A DNA stretch of 64,000 bases from Dryocosmus kuriphilus. Lineage: Eukaryota; Arthropoda; Insecta; Hymenoptera; Cynipidae. The notes beneath the pieces are model-generated. The model searched no databases and was not told where the DNA came from. It saw only the letters and a list, made by a program, of their open reading frames with translations. Below, in pieces: positions 31,652 to 44,600 of this stretch. The DNA lies in contig CM076196.1 of NCBI GenBank assembly GCA_038277395.1, positions 26,357,260 to 26,421,259 of the forward strand. Direction: 5' to 3'. The first letter of the stretch is position 1. Each line of letters begins with the position of its first letter. Made by a program: the position numbers and the translations under genes.

Positions 31652-32936
31652 ACTTTTTAAAATAAAAAGCTACTTTTGAATGCGGCATTTTATTGGAAAA
31701 AATAGTTTTTTTTTATTGAAAAAAGTAGCTTTTTATTGAAAGTTTATAAAGATTTATTGAATATTTTCAGTAAAAAGCTGCTTTTTAAATAAAAAACTAG
31801 TTTTTTAAAAATAAAAAACTACTTTTAAAAGTAGCATTTTATTGAAGAAAGTAGCTTGGTACTGAAAATTAAAAAAAATTTATTGAATATTTTCAATAAA
31901 TAGTCGCTTTTTAAAATGAAAAATTACTTTTTAAAATAAAAAGCTACTTTTAAATGTAGCATTTTATTGGAAAAAATAGTTTTTTATTGAAGAAAGTAAC
32001 TGTTTGTTGAAAGTGTATAAATATTTATTAAACATTTTTAATGAAAAATTAGATTTTTCCATAAAAAGCTACTTTCTAAAATAAAAAACTACTTTTAAAG
32101 GTAGCGATTTATTGAAAAAACTACGTTTTTATTGAAGAAAGTACCTTTTTATCTAAAATTTACAAAAATGTATTGAATATTTTCAATAAAAAGCTACTTG
32201 TTTAATGGAAAACAAGTTTCTAATGAAAAAGCTGCTTTTCAAAATAAAAAACTACTTTTTAAATAAAATCTACTTTTAGAAGTAGCGTTTTATTAAAAAT
32301 CCCAGTTTTTTATTTTTAAAAAGTAGCTTTATATTGAAAATTTATAAAAATTTATTGAATATTTTCAATAAATATTCGCCTTTTAAAATAAAAAATTACT
32401 TTTTAAAATAAAAAGCTACTTTTAAATGTAGCATTTTATTTGAAAAAAAAATAATTTTTTATTGAAGAAAGTAACTGTTTACTGAAAGTTTATAAATATT
32501 TATTGAATAGTTTTAATAAAAAAGTAGATTTTTCCATAAAAAGCTACTTTCTAAAATAAAAAACTACTTTTAAAAGTAGCGTTTTATTGAAAAAACTAGG
32601 TTTTTATTGAAAAAAGTACCTTTTCATTTAAAATTTATAAAAATTTATTGAATATTTTCAATAAAAAGCTGGTTTTTTAATGAAAAAAAAAGTTTTTGAT
32701 GAAAAAGCTGCTTTGTAAAATAAAAAACTACTTTTTTAAAATAAAAAGCTACTTTTAAAAGTAGCGTTTTATTAAAAAACCTAGTTTTTTATTTTTAAAA
32801 AAGTAGTTTTTTATTGAAAATTTATAAAAATTTATTTAATATTTTCAATAGAAAGCTATTTTGTCAACAAAAAGCTAGTTTTTCAAATAAAAACCACTTT
32901 TGAAAAATAAAAGGCTACTTTTCATAGTAGCGTCTT

Positions 32937-33133
32937 CCCAATGGGCACGAAAGTTCCAAGTCATCTTAAGGACGTCCTTAAAACGTCTTAAGTCAGGCCA
33001 AGTAACGGTCTAAAAACATAAAATGTTCTAAAGACGTTTTAAGGACGTATTTGAAACATTGGACGTTTTATGGCCCGATTTAGAACGTTTTTTTAGATTT
33101 TCTAGAAACGCCTTTAAATTCCGTGCCCGCTGA
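32937..33133. mobile_element. CACGAAA/GACGT MITE, copy 3
   Basis: CCCAATGGGCACGAAAG to CCGTGCCCGCTGAG; shorter because part of the right arm is missing. Confidence 0.75.
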
Positions 33134-33703
33134 GTTATTGAAAAAAAAAATTTTTTTTATTGAAAAACGTAGCTTTTCATTGTAAGTTTATAAAAATTTC
33201 TTGAAAATTTTCAATAAAAATGTATTTTTGCAATAAAAAGCTACTTTTTTCAAAAAAAAGCTAGTTTTTCAAATAAAAACCACTTTTTAAAAACAAAAGG
33301 CTACTTTTAAAAGTAGCGTCTTATTGAAAAAATATTCAAAAAAGTAGCTTTTTCTTGAAAATTATAAACATTTCTTTAAAATTTTCAATAAAAAGTATTT
33401 TTGCAATAAGAAGCTACTTCTCTCAGCTTTTCGTTGAACATTTATAAAAATGTATAAAGTTATTGAAAATTATCAATAAAATGCTAGTTTTGCAATAAGA
33501 AGCTAGTTATTCAATAAAAAGTTACATTTAGTAGTAGATTTTTATTGAAAATATATTAAAATTTTCAATAAAAAACTACTTTCTTAACATAGAAAGCTAC
33601 TTTTAAAAGTAGCGTTTTATTGAAAAAACTATTTTTTTATTCAAGAAAGTAGATTTTAATTGAAAATTTATAAAAATGTATTGCATACTATCAATAAAAA
33701 GCT

Positions 33704-33862
33704 ACCCAGTGAGCACAAAATTTGAGGACGTAAACAGAACGTTCTAAAAGCGTTTCTGGACGTAAAAAACGAAAAACGTTTCGAAAAACATTCTAAGTCA
33801 GGCCAAATTACGTTCTGAAAACGTTTAGTGTTCCAAAAACGTTCTTAGGACGTATTTGGAAT
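33704..33862. mobile_element. CACGAAA/GACGT MITE, copy 4 (left part only)
   Basis: Begins ACCCAGTGAGCACAAAATTT and stops after ACGTATTTGGAA, where the CTTCCGTGTTCTGCC module begins. The same breakpoint recurs at 37570 and about 50070. Confidence 0.7.
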
Positions 33863-33865
33863 GAA

Positions 33866-34395
33866 TACTTCCGTGTTCTGCCTTCGACTTCTTTTTAAAT
33901 ATGAAACATAATATTATTGTAAATATTAAAATGTATATGGTATTAAAAGTATTACAATGGAAATTAAAATAAAATAAAAATTTTAAAAGCATATATAAGT
34001 ATAAGGGGAGAGTGTCCTAGACTGGATAAGAGAAGTTTTCACTTCATAATAATACTTAAAAATTTTACATAAAAAAGGAGCGTATTAGGTACCAAACTGA
34101 AAATAAAACTTTCCTTTAAACCAACAGGAAACTTAACATAGATTAAGTCAGATATGTGTCCATAATTAATCTTTAAAAGTTACTTCAACATGCACAAAAT
34201 ACACTTAAAAATTTTTTGAATTTAATAATGACATGTAAGTGGTAAAACATGTTATGGTAAAATCTCTTTTTGGTAATGTTACTTATAAAAAAATACTACA
34301 CATCATTGAATTCAATGTTATTTTTTAGCACTATTCAGTTGAGGAACCTATTCAGTTGAGGGCAGTCTCCCCTATACGTAATTTTGGAAAAAGTA
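33866..34395 (+). repeat. CTTCCGTGTTC module with AGGGGAG MITE, copy 1
   Basis: A ~530-bp module. Its core (34004-34373) has inverted ends: AGGGGAGAGTGTCCTAGACT on the left and, reversed, AGGGGAGACTGCCCTCAACT on the right. The sequence CTATTCAGTTGAGGAACC precedes a second ATTCAGTTGAGGGC. Further copies lie at 37575-38095, 48830-49125 (partial), 49440-49690 (partial), 50075-50600 and 50728-51072 (partial). Confidence 0.75.
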
Positions 34396-34724
34396 GCTTT
34401 TTATTGAAAATTTATAAAAATTTATTGAATATTTTCAATAGAAAGTCTCTTTTTTTTCAACGAAAACCTAGTTTTTAAAATAAAAACCTTTTTTTTTAAA
34501 AAGCTGCTTTTAAAATAAAAAACTACTTTTAAAATAAAATCCTTTTTTTAAAAAAAGCTGCTCTTAAAATAAAAAACTACTTTTAAAATAAAAAGTTATT
34601 TTTTTTGGAAAAAGGAGCTTTCTATTGAAAATTTATAAAAATTTATTGAATATTTTCAATAAAAAGCTAGTTTCTTCAATAGAAAGCTATTTTTTTAATA
34701 AAAAATTACTTTCTTCAATAAAAT

Positions 34725-34968
34725 CCCAGCGGGCACGAAATTTAAAGACGGTTTTAAAACGTCCTTTATGCCTAAAATGCCTAAATGCCTTTATGTCTAA
34801 AAAAACGTTCTAAGTCAGACCTAAAAACGTCTAGAAAACGTTAAATGTTCCAAATGCGTCCTAAACACGTCTCTAGAACAGAGTATGTTTTTAGAACGTT
34901 ACTTGGCCTGACTTAGGACGTTTCAAGGACGTCCTTAATACGCCTTGGGACTTTCGTCCACACTGAGA
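34725..34968. mobile_element. CACGAAA/GACGT MITE, copy 5
   Basis: CCCAGCGGGCACGAAATTTA to GGGACTTTCGTCCACACTGAG; nearly full length. Confidence 0.75.
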
Positions 34969-37411
34969 AGCCACTTTTTTCAATAAAAAACTAATTTTTT
35001 AACATAAAAAGATACTTTTAAAAGTAGCGTTTTAGTGAAAAAAGTAGTTTTTTATTGAAAAAGGTAGCTTTTAATTGAAAATTTATAAAAATTTATGGAA
35101 TATTTTCAATGAAAAACTAGTTTCTTCAATAAAAAGCTACTTTTTAAAAGTAAGAAGCTAGTTTTAAAGTTAGCTTCTTATTTAAGAAAACTAGTTTTGT
35201 ATTGAAAAAAGTAGCTTTTAATTGAACATTTATAACAATTTATGGAATATTTTCAATAAAAAACTAGTTTTTTAAAAAAAAGCTACTTTTTAAAAATAAT
35301 AAGCTAATTTTAAAATTAGCGTTTTATTAGAAAAACTAGTTTTTTTTATTGAAAAAATTAGCTTTTTATTGAAAAGTTATAAAAATTTGTTGAATATTTT
35401 CAATAAAAAGCTGCTTTTTAAATAAAAAAACTAGTTTTTAAAATAAAAAACTACTTTTAAAAGTAGCATTTTATTGAAGAAAGTAGCTTTATATTGCAAA
35501 TTTAAAAAAATGTATTCAATATTTTCAATAAAAAGCTACTTTTATAATGAAAAGCAAGTTTTTAATGAAAAAGTTGCTTTATAAAATAAAAAAATACTTT
35601 TTAAAATAAAAGGCTACTTGTAAAAGTAGCGTTTTATTAAAAAACCTACTTTTTTATTTTTAAAAAGTAGTTTTTTATTGAAAATTTATAGAAATTGATT
35701 TAATATTTTCAATAAAAAGCTATTTTTCCAATAAAAGCTAGTTTTTCAAATAAAAACCACTTTTTAAAAACAAAAGGCTACTTTTCAAAGTAGCGTCTTA
35801 TTGAAAAAATTAGTTTTATATTGAAAAAAGTAGCTTTTTATTGAAAATTTATAAAAATTTCTTAAAAATCGACTGGATAGCTTTTTATTGATAGTATGCA
35901 ACACATTTTTATAAATTTTCAATTAAAATCTACTTTCTTGAATAAAAAACTAGTTTTGGTCAACAAAAGCTACTTTTTAAAAATAAGAAGCTAATTTTAA
36001 AATTAGCGTTTTATAGGAAAAACTAGTTTTTTATTCAAGAAACTATTTTTCTATTGAAAAAATTAGCTTTTTATTGAAAAGTTATAAAAGTTTGTTGAAT
36101 ATTTTGAATAAAATGCTGCTTTTTAAATAAAAAACTAGTTTTTCAAATAAAAAACTACTTTCAGAAGTAGCATTTTATTGAATAAAGTAGCTTTATATTG
36201 AAAATTTAAAAAAATTTATTGAATATTTTCAGTAAAAAGCCGCTTTTTGAAATAAAAAATTACTTTTTAAAATAAAAAGCTACCTTTAAATGTAGCATTT
36301 TATTGGAAAAAATAGTTTTTATTGAAGAAAGTCACATTTTATTGAAAGCTTGGAAATGTTTGTTGAATATTTTTAATAAAAAACTAAATTTTTCCATAAA
36401 AGGCTACGTTCTAAAATAAAAAACTTCTTTTAAAAGTAGCGTTTTATTGAAAAACCTAGGTTTTTATTGAAAAAAGTACCTTTTTATCTAAAATTTATAA
36501 AAGTTTATTGAATATTTTCAACAAAAAGCTAGTTTTTTAATAAAAAACAAGTTTTTTAAATAAAAAACAAGTTTTTAAATAAAAAAAAGGTTTTTAATGT
36601 AAAAGCTGCTTTGTAAAATAAAAAACTACTTTTTTTAAATAAAAAACTACTTTTAAAAGTAGCGTTTTATTAAAAAATCTAGTTTTTTATTTTTAAAAAG
36701 TAGTTTTTTGTTGAAAATTTATAAAAATTTATTTAATATTTTTAATAAAAAGCTATTTTTTTCAATAAAAAGCTAGTTTTTCAAATAAAAACCACTTTTT
36801 AAAAACAAAAGGCTACTTTTAAAGGTAGCCTCTTATGGAAAATATTAATTTTTTATTGAAAAAAGTAGCTTTTTATTGAAAATTTATAAAAATTTCTTGA
36901 AAATTTTAAACAAAAAAGTATTTTTGCAATAAAAAGCTGCTTTTTCAGCTTTTTATTGAAAATTTATAACAATGTATAAAAGGTTATTGAAAATTATCAA
37001 TAAAAAGCTAGTTTTCGACATAAAAAGCTAGTTTTTGACATAAAAAGCTAGTTTATTCAATAAAAAGTTGAATTTAATAGTCGATTTTTATTGAAAATAG
37101 ATTAAAATTTTGAATAAAGAACTACTTTTTTAACATAAAAAGCTACTTTTAAAAGTAGCGTTTTATTGAAAAAATTGGTTGTTTATTCAAAATAGTAGAT
37201 TTTAATTGGAAATTTATAAAAATATATTGCATATTATCAATAAAAAACTAGTTTCTTCAATAAAAAGCTACTTTTTAAAAGTAAGAAGCTATTTTTAAAG
37301 TTGGCTTTTTTTTGAAAAAAACTAGTTTTTTTTTAAAAGTAGCTTTTAATTGAAAATTTATAACAATTTATTGAATATTTTTAATGAGAAACTAGTTTTT
37401 TCAATAAAAAG

Positions 37412-37570
37412 TACAAAATTTGAGGACGTAAACAGAACGTTCTAAAAACGTTTCTGGAAGTAAAAAACGAAAAACGTTTTTAAAACGTTTCAAAAAACGT
37501 TCTAAGTCAGGCCAAATCACGTTCTGAAAACGTTTAATGTTCCAGAAACGTTCTTAGGAAGTATTTGGAA
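37412..37570. mobile_element. CACGAAA/GACGT MITE, copy 6 (ends lost)
   Basis: Starts ACAAAATTTGAGGACGTAAA without the GGGCACG end and stops at GTATTTGGAA, like copy 4. The copy-4/module arrangement was evidently duplicated as a block. Confidence 0.7.
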
Positions 37571-37574
37571 TGAA

Positions 37575-38095
37575 TACTTCCGTGTTCGGCCTTCGAGTTC
37601 TTTTTAAATATGAAATATAATAATATTGTAAATATCAAAAAGTATATGATATTAAAAGTATTAAAATTAAAATTAAGATATTAAAAGCATATATAAGTAT
37701 AAGGGGAGAACGCCCTAAACTGGATAAGAAAAGTTTGGACTTCATAATAATACTTCAAAATTTTACATAAAAAAGGAGAGTATTAGGCACCAAACCGAAA
37801 ATAAAACTTTCGTTTAAACCATACAGACAACGTAACATAGTTTAAATCAGATATGTGTCCATAATTAATCTTTAAAAGTTACTTCAACATGTACAAAACA
37901 TATTTTTAAAATTTTGTAATTTAATAATGACGAGTAAGTGGTAAAACATCTTATGGTAAAATCTCTTTTTGATAATATTACTTATAAAAAAATACTACAC
38001 GTCATTGAATTCAAAGGTAATGTTATTTTTAAGCATTATTCAGTTGAGGAACCTATTCAGTTGAGGGCAGTCTCCCCTATACGTAATTTTGGAAA
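37575..38095 (+). repeat. CTTCCGTGTTC module with AGGGGAG MITE, copy 2
   Basis: Same order as 33866-34395; the MITE core is about 37702-38079 (AGGGGAGAACGCCCTAAACT to GAGGGCAGTCTCCCCT). An open frame within it (37938-38165) has no recognisable content. Confidence 0.75.
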
Positions 38096-38373
38096 GGGTA
38101 GCTTTTTATTGAAAATTTGTAAAAATTTATTGAATGTTTTTAATAAACAGTCTCTTTTTCAATAAAAAGCATCTTTTTCAATAAAAGCCTAGTTTTTAAA
38201 ATAAAAACCTTTTTTTAAAAAAGCTGCCTTTAAAATGAAAAACTACCTTTAAAATAAAAAATTAGTTTTTTATTGGAGAAAGGAGCTTTCTATTGAAAAT
38301 TTATAAAAATTTATTGAATATTTTCAATAAAAAGCTATTTATTCAATAAAAAATTACTTTCTTCAATAAAAGC

Positions 38374-38629
38374 TCAGCGGGCACGAAACTTAAAGACGTT
38401 TTTAAAACGTCCTTTATACGTTTTTTGGACGTAAAGTTTAAAAGCCATTTTAGAACGTCTAAAAAAATGTTCTAAGTCAGGCCAAAAAACGTCCAAAAAA
38501 CGTTGAATGTTCCAAATACGACCTAAAAAAGTTTTTAGAACAGTGTATGTTTTTAGAACGTTACTTGGCCTGACTTAGGACGTTTCAAGGACATCCTTAA
38601 TACGCCTTGGGACTTTCGTCTCACTGGGA
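38374..38629. mobile_element. CACGAAA/GACGT MITE, copy 7, at the edge of the 1.33-kb array
   Basis: TCAGCGGGCACGAAACTTAA to GACTTTCGTCTCACTGGGAA. Its right arm (from GTATGTTTTTAGAACGTT) is the segment found, clipped, at the end of every following 1.33-kb unit. Confidence 0.75.
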
Positions 38630-41600
38630 AGCCACATTTAAAAAAAAAAAAACTAGTTTTTTCAATAAAACGCTACTTTTAAAAGTAGCTTTTTATGTTA
38701 AAAAAGTATATAAAAATGTATTGAATATTTTCAATGAAAAACTTGTTTCTTCTATAAAAAGCTACTTTTTAAAAGTAAGAAGCTAGTATTAAAGTTAGAT
38801 TTTTATTGAAAGAACTAGTTTTTTATTGAAAAAGTAGCTTTTAATTCAAAATTTATAATAATTTATTGAATATTTTCAATGAAAAACTAGTTTTTTTCAA
38901 TAAAAAGCTACTTTTTAAAAATAAGATGCTAATTTTAAAATTAGCGTTTTTTATTGGAAAAACTAGTTTCTTATTGAAAAAATTAGCTTTTTATTGAAAA
39001 GCTATAAAAATTTGTTGAATATTTTCAATAAAAAGCTGCTTGTTAAATAAGAAACTAATTTTAAAAGTAGCATTTTATTGAAGAATGTAGCTTTATGTTG
39101 AAAATTTAAATAAATTTATTGAATATTTTCAATACATAGTCGCTTTTTAAAATAAAAAATTACTTTTTAAAATAAAAAGCTACTTTTAAATGTAGCATTT
39201 TATTGGAAAAAGTAGTTTTTTATTAAAGAAAGTAACTTTTTATTGTAAGTTAATAAATATTTATTGAATATTTTTAATAAAAAACTAGATTTTTTCATAA
39301 AAAGCTACTTTATAAAATAAAAAAATGCTCTCAAAATAAAAAAACTACTTTTAAAAATAGCATTTTATTGAAAATTTATCAAAATTTATTGAATATTTTC
39401 AACAAAAAGCTAGTTTTTTAATGAAAAACAAGTTTTTAATGAAAAAGCTGCATTGTAAAATAAAAAACTACTTTTTAAAAATAAAAAGCTACTTCTAAAA
39501 GTAGCATTTTATTATTAAAAAAGCAATTTTTTAATTTTTAAAAAGTAGTTTTTTATTGAAAATTTATAAAAATTTATTTAATATTTTCAATAAAAAACTA
39601 TTTTTTTCAATAAAAAGCTAGTTTTTTTCAAATAAAAACCACTGTTTAAAAACAAAAGACTATTTTTAAAAGTAGCATCTTATTGAAAAAATTAGTTTCT
39701 TATTGAAAAAAGTAGCTTTTTATTGAAAATTTATAAAAATTTCTTTTAAGTTTTCAATAAAAAGTATTTTTGCAATAAAAAGCTACTTCTTTCACCTTTT
39801 TATTGATAATGTATAAAAGTGTATAAAAAGTTATTGAAAATTATCAATAAAAAGCTAGTTTTTTCAATAAAAAGCCACTTTTTTCATGTATGTTTTTAGA
39901 ACGTTGTCAGGACGTTTCAAGGACGTCCTTAATACGCCTTGGGACTTTCGTCTCTCACTCGGAAGCCCTTTTTTTTTTTTTTTTAAAACTAGTTTTTTCA
40001 ATAAAACGCTACTTTCAAAAGTAGCTTATTATGTTAAAAAAGTATATAAAAATGTATTGAATATTTTCAATGAAAAACTAGTTTCTTCTATAAAAAGCTA
40101 CTTTTTAAAAGTAAGAAGCTAGTATTAAAGTTAGCTTTTTATTGAAAGAACTAGTTTTTTATTGAAAAAGTAGCTTGTAATTGAAAATGTATAACAATTT
40201 ATTGAATATTTTCAATGAAAAACTAGTTTTTTTCAATAAAAAGCTACTTTTTAAAAATAAGAAGCTAATTTTAAAATTAGTGTTTTATTGGGAAAACTAG
40301 TTTCTTATTGAAAAAATTAGCTTTTTATTGAAAAGCTATAAAAATTTGTTGAATATTTTCAATAAAAAGCTGCTTGTTAAATAAGAAACTAATTTTAAAA
40401 GTAGCATTTTATTGAAGAATGTAGCTTTATATTGAAAATTTAAATAAATTTATTGAATATTTTCAATACATAGTCGCTTTTTAAAATAAAAAATTACTTT
40501 TTAAAATAAAAAGCTACTTTTAAATGTAGCATTTTATTGGAAAAAGTAGTTTTTTATTAAAGAAAGTAACTTTTTATTGAAAGTTAATAAATATTTATTG
40601 AATATTTTTAATAAAAAACTAGATTTTTTCATAAAAAGCTACTTTATAAAATAAAAAAATGCTCTCAAAATAAAAAACTACTTTTAAAAATAGCATTTTA
40701 TTGAAAATTTATCAAAATTTATTGAATATTTTCAACAAAAAGCTAGTTTCTTAATGAAAAACAAGTTTTTAATGAAAAAGCTGCATTGTAAAATAAAAAA
40801 CTACTTTTTTAAAATAAAAAGCTACTTCTAAAAGTAGCATTTTATTAAAAAAGCAATTTTTTAATTTTTTAAAAAGTAGTTTTTTATTGAAAATTTATAA
40901 AAATTTATTTAATATTTTCAATAAAAAACTATTTTTTTCAATAAAAAGCTAGTTTTTTCAAATAAAAACCACTGTTTAAAAACAAAAGACTATTTTTAAA
41001 AGTAGCATCTTATTGAAAAAATTAGTTTCTTATTGAAAAAAGTAGCTTTTTATTGAAAATTTATAAAAATTTCTTTTAAGTTTTCAATAAAAAGTATTTT
41101 TGCAATAAAAAGCTACTTCTTTCACCTTTTTATTGATAATGTATAAAAGTGTATAAAAAGTTATTGAAAATTATCAATAAAAAGCTAGTTTTTTCAATAA
41201 AAAGCCACTTTTTTTCATGTATGTTTTTAGAACGTTGTCAGGACGTTTCAAGGACGTCCTTAATACGCCTTGGGACTTTCGTCTCACTCGGAAGCCACTT
41301 TTTTTTTTTTTAAAACTAGTTTTTTCAATAAAACGCTACTTTCAAAAGTAGCTTATTATGTTAAAAAAGTATATAAAAATGTATTGAATATTTTCAATGA
41401 AAAACTAGTTTCTTCTATAAAAAGCTACTTTTTAAAAGTAAGAAGCTAGTATTAAAGTTAGCTTTTTATTGAAAGAACTAGTTTTTTATTGAAAAAGTAG
41501 CTTGTAATTGAAAATGTATAACAATTTATTGAATATTTTCAATGAAAAACTAGTTTTTTTCAATAAAAAGCTACTTTTTAAAAATAAGAAGCTAATTTTA

Positions 41601-44600
41601 AAATTAGTGTTTTATTGGGAAAACTAGTTTCTTATTGAAAAAATTAGCTTTTTATTGAAAAGCTATAAAAATTTGTTGAATATTTTCAATAAAAAGCTGC
41701 TTGTTAAATAAGAAACTAATTTTAAAAGTAGCATTTTATTGAAGAATGTAGCTTTATATTGAAAATTTAAATAAATTTATTGAATATTTTCAATACATAG
41801 TCGCTTTTTAAAATAAAAAATTACTTTTTAAAATAAAAAGCTACTTTTAAATGTAGCATTTTATTGGAAAAAGTAGTTTTTTATTAAAGAAAGTAACTTT
41901 TTATTGAAAGTTAATAAATATTTATTGAATATTTTTAATAAAAAACTAGATTTTTTTCATAAAAAGCTACTTTATAAAATAAAAAAATGCTCTCAAAATA
42001 AAAAACTACTTTTAAAAATAGCACTTTATTGAAAATTTATAAAAATTTATTGAATATTTTCAACAAAAAGCTAGTTTTTTAATGAAAAACAAGTTTTTAA
42101 TGAAAAAGCTGCATTGTAAAATAAAAAACTACTTTTTTAAAATAAAAAGCTACTTCTAAAAGTAGCATTTTATTAAAAAAGCAATTTTTTAATTTTTAAA
42201 AAGTAGTTTTTTATTGAAAATTTATAAAAATTTATTTAATATTTTCAATAAAAAACTATTTTTTTCAATAAAAAGCTAGTTTTTTCAAATAAAAACCACT
42301 GTTTAAAAACAAAAGACTATTTTTAAAAGTAGCATCTTATTGAAAAAATTAGTTTCTTATTGAAAAAAGTAGCTTTTTATTGAAAATTTATAAAAATTTC
42401 TTTTAAGTTTTCAATAAAAAGTATTTTTGCAATAAAAAGCTACTTCTTTCACCTTTTTATTGATAATGTATAAAAGTGTATAAAAAGTTATTGAAAATTA
42501 TCAATAAAAAGCTAGTTTTTTCAATAAAAAGCCACTTTTTTCATGTATGTTTTTAGAACGTTGTCAGGACGTTTCAAGGACGTCCTTAATACGCCTTGGG
42601 ACTTTCGTCTCACTGGGAAGCCACTTTTTTTTTTTTTTTTAAAACTAGTTTTTTCAATAAAACGCTACTTTCAAAAGTAGCTTATTATGTTAAAAAAGTA
42701 TATAAAAATGTATTGAATATTTTCAATGAAAAACTAGTTTCTTCTATAAAAAGCTACTTTTTAAAAGTAAGAAGCTAGTATTAAAGTTAGCTTTTTATTG
42801 AAAGAACTAGTTTTTTATTGAAAAAGTAGCTTGTAATTGAAAATGTATAACAATTTATTGAATATTTTCAATGAAAAACTAGTTTTTTTCAATAAAAAGC
42901 TACTTTTTAAAAATAAGAAGCTAATTTTAAAATTAGTGTTTTATTGGGAAAACTAGTTTCTTATTGAAAAAATTAGCTTTTTATTGAAAAGCTATAAAAA
43001 TTTGTTGAATATTTTCAATAAAAAGCTGCTTGTTAAATAAGAAACTAATTTTAAAAGTAGCATTTTATTGAAGAATGTAGCTTTATATTGAAAATTTAAA
43101 TAAATTTATTGAATATTTTCAATACATAGTCGCTTTTTAAAATAAAAAATTACTTTTTAAAATAAAAAGCTACTTTTAAATGTAGCATTTTATTGGAAAA
43201 AGTAGTTTTTTATTAAAGAAAGTAACTTTTTATTGAAAGTTAATAAATATTTATTGAATATTTTTAATAAAAAACTAGATTTTTTCATAAAAAGCTACTT
43301 TATAAAATAAAAAAATGCTCTCAAAATAAAAAACTACTTTTAAAAATAGCATTTTATTGAAAATTTATAAAAATTTATTGAATATTTTCAACAAAAAGCT
43401 AGTTTTTTAATGAAAAACAAGTTTTTAATGAAAAAGCTGCATTGTAAAATAAAAAAACTACTTTTTTAAAATAAAAAGCTACTTCTAAAAGTAGCATTTT
43501 ATTAAAAAAGCAATTTTTTAATTTTTAAAAAGTAGTTTTTTATTGAAAATTTATAAAAATTTATTTAATATTTTCAATAAAAAACTATTTTTTTCAATAA
43601 AAAGCTAGTTTTTTCAAATAAAAACCACTGTTTAAAAACAAAAGACTATTTTTAAAAGTAGCATCTTATTGAAAAAATTAGTTTCTTATTGAAAAAAGTA
43701 GCTTTTTATTGAAAATTTATAAAAATTTCTTTTAAGTTTTCAATAAAAAGTATTTTTGCAATAAAAAGCTACTTCTTTCACCTTTTTATTGATAATGTAT
43801 AAAAGTGTATAAAAAGTTATTGAAAATTATCAATAAAAAGCTAGTTTTTTCAATAAAAAGCCACTTTTTTTCATGTATGTTTTTAGAACGTTGTCAGGAC
43901 GTTTCAAGGACGTCCTTAATACGCCTTGGGACTTTCGTCTCACTGGGAAGGCCACTTTTTTTTTTTTTTAAAACTAGTTTTTTCAATAAAACGCTACTTT
44001 CAAAAGTAGCTTATTATGTTAAAAAAGTATATAAAAATGTATTGAATATTTTCAATGAAAAACTAGTTTCTTCTATAAAAAGCTACTTTTTAAAAGTAAG
44101 AAGCTAGTATTAAAGTTAGCTTTTTATTGAAAGAACTAGTTTTTTATTGAAAAAGTAGCTTGTAATTGAAAATGTATAACAATTTATTGAATATTTTCAA
44201 TGAAAAACTAGTTTTTTTCAATAAAAAGCTACTTTTTAAAAATAAGAAGCTAATTTTAAAATTAGTGTTTTATTGGGAAAACTAGTTTCTTATTGAAAAA
44301 ATTAGCTTTTTATTGAAAAGCTATAAAAATTTGTTGAATATTTTCAATAAAAAGCTGCTTGTTAAATAAGAAACTAATTTTAAAAGTAGCATTTTATTGA
44401 AGAATGTAGCTTTATATTGAAAATTTAAATAAATTTATTGAATATTTTCAATACATAGTCGCTTTTTAAAATAAAAAATTACTTTTTAAAATAAAAAGCT
44501 ACTTTTAAATGTAGCATTTTATTGGAAAAAGTAGTTTTTTATTAAAGAAAGTAACTTTTTATTGAAAGTTAATAAATATTTATTGAATATTTTTAATAAA

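Larger units (their letters stand above)
28385..38630. repeat. Irregular palindrome-rich AT satellite
   Basis: Hundreds of short units of the forms AAAAAGCTACTTTT, TTTTATTGAAAAAAGTAGC, AAAACTAGTTTTTTATTG and TTTATTGAATATTTTCAATA, in a diverged, non-uniform order. Exact palindromes are common, especially CTACTTTTAAAAGTAG, and ATTGAATATTTTCAAT is nearly so. Two MITE families are embedded at several places (listed separately). This region grades into the regular 1.33-kb array at 38630. There is no coding capacity. Confidence 0.9.

Noticed and set aside
39886..44107. Recurring 60-100 codon frames near each MITE remnant of the 1.33-kb array
   Set aside because: Same frame repeated per unit, starting in the clipped MITE arm and running through poly(T); no coding character.
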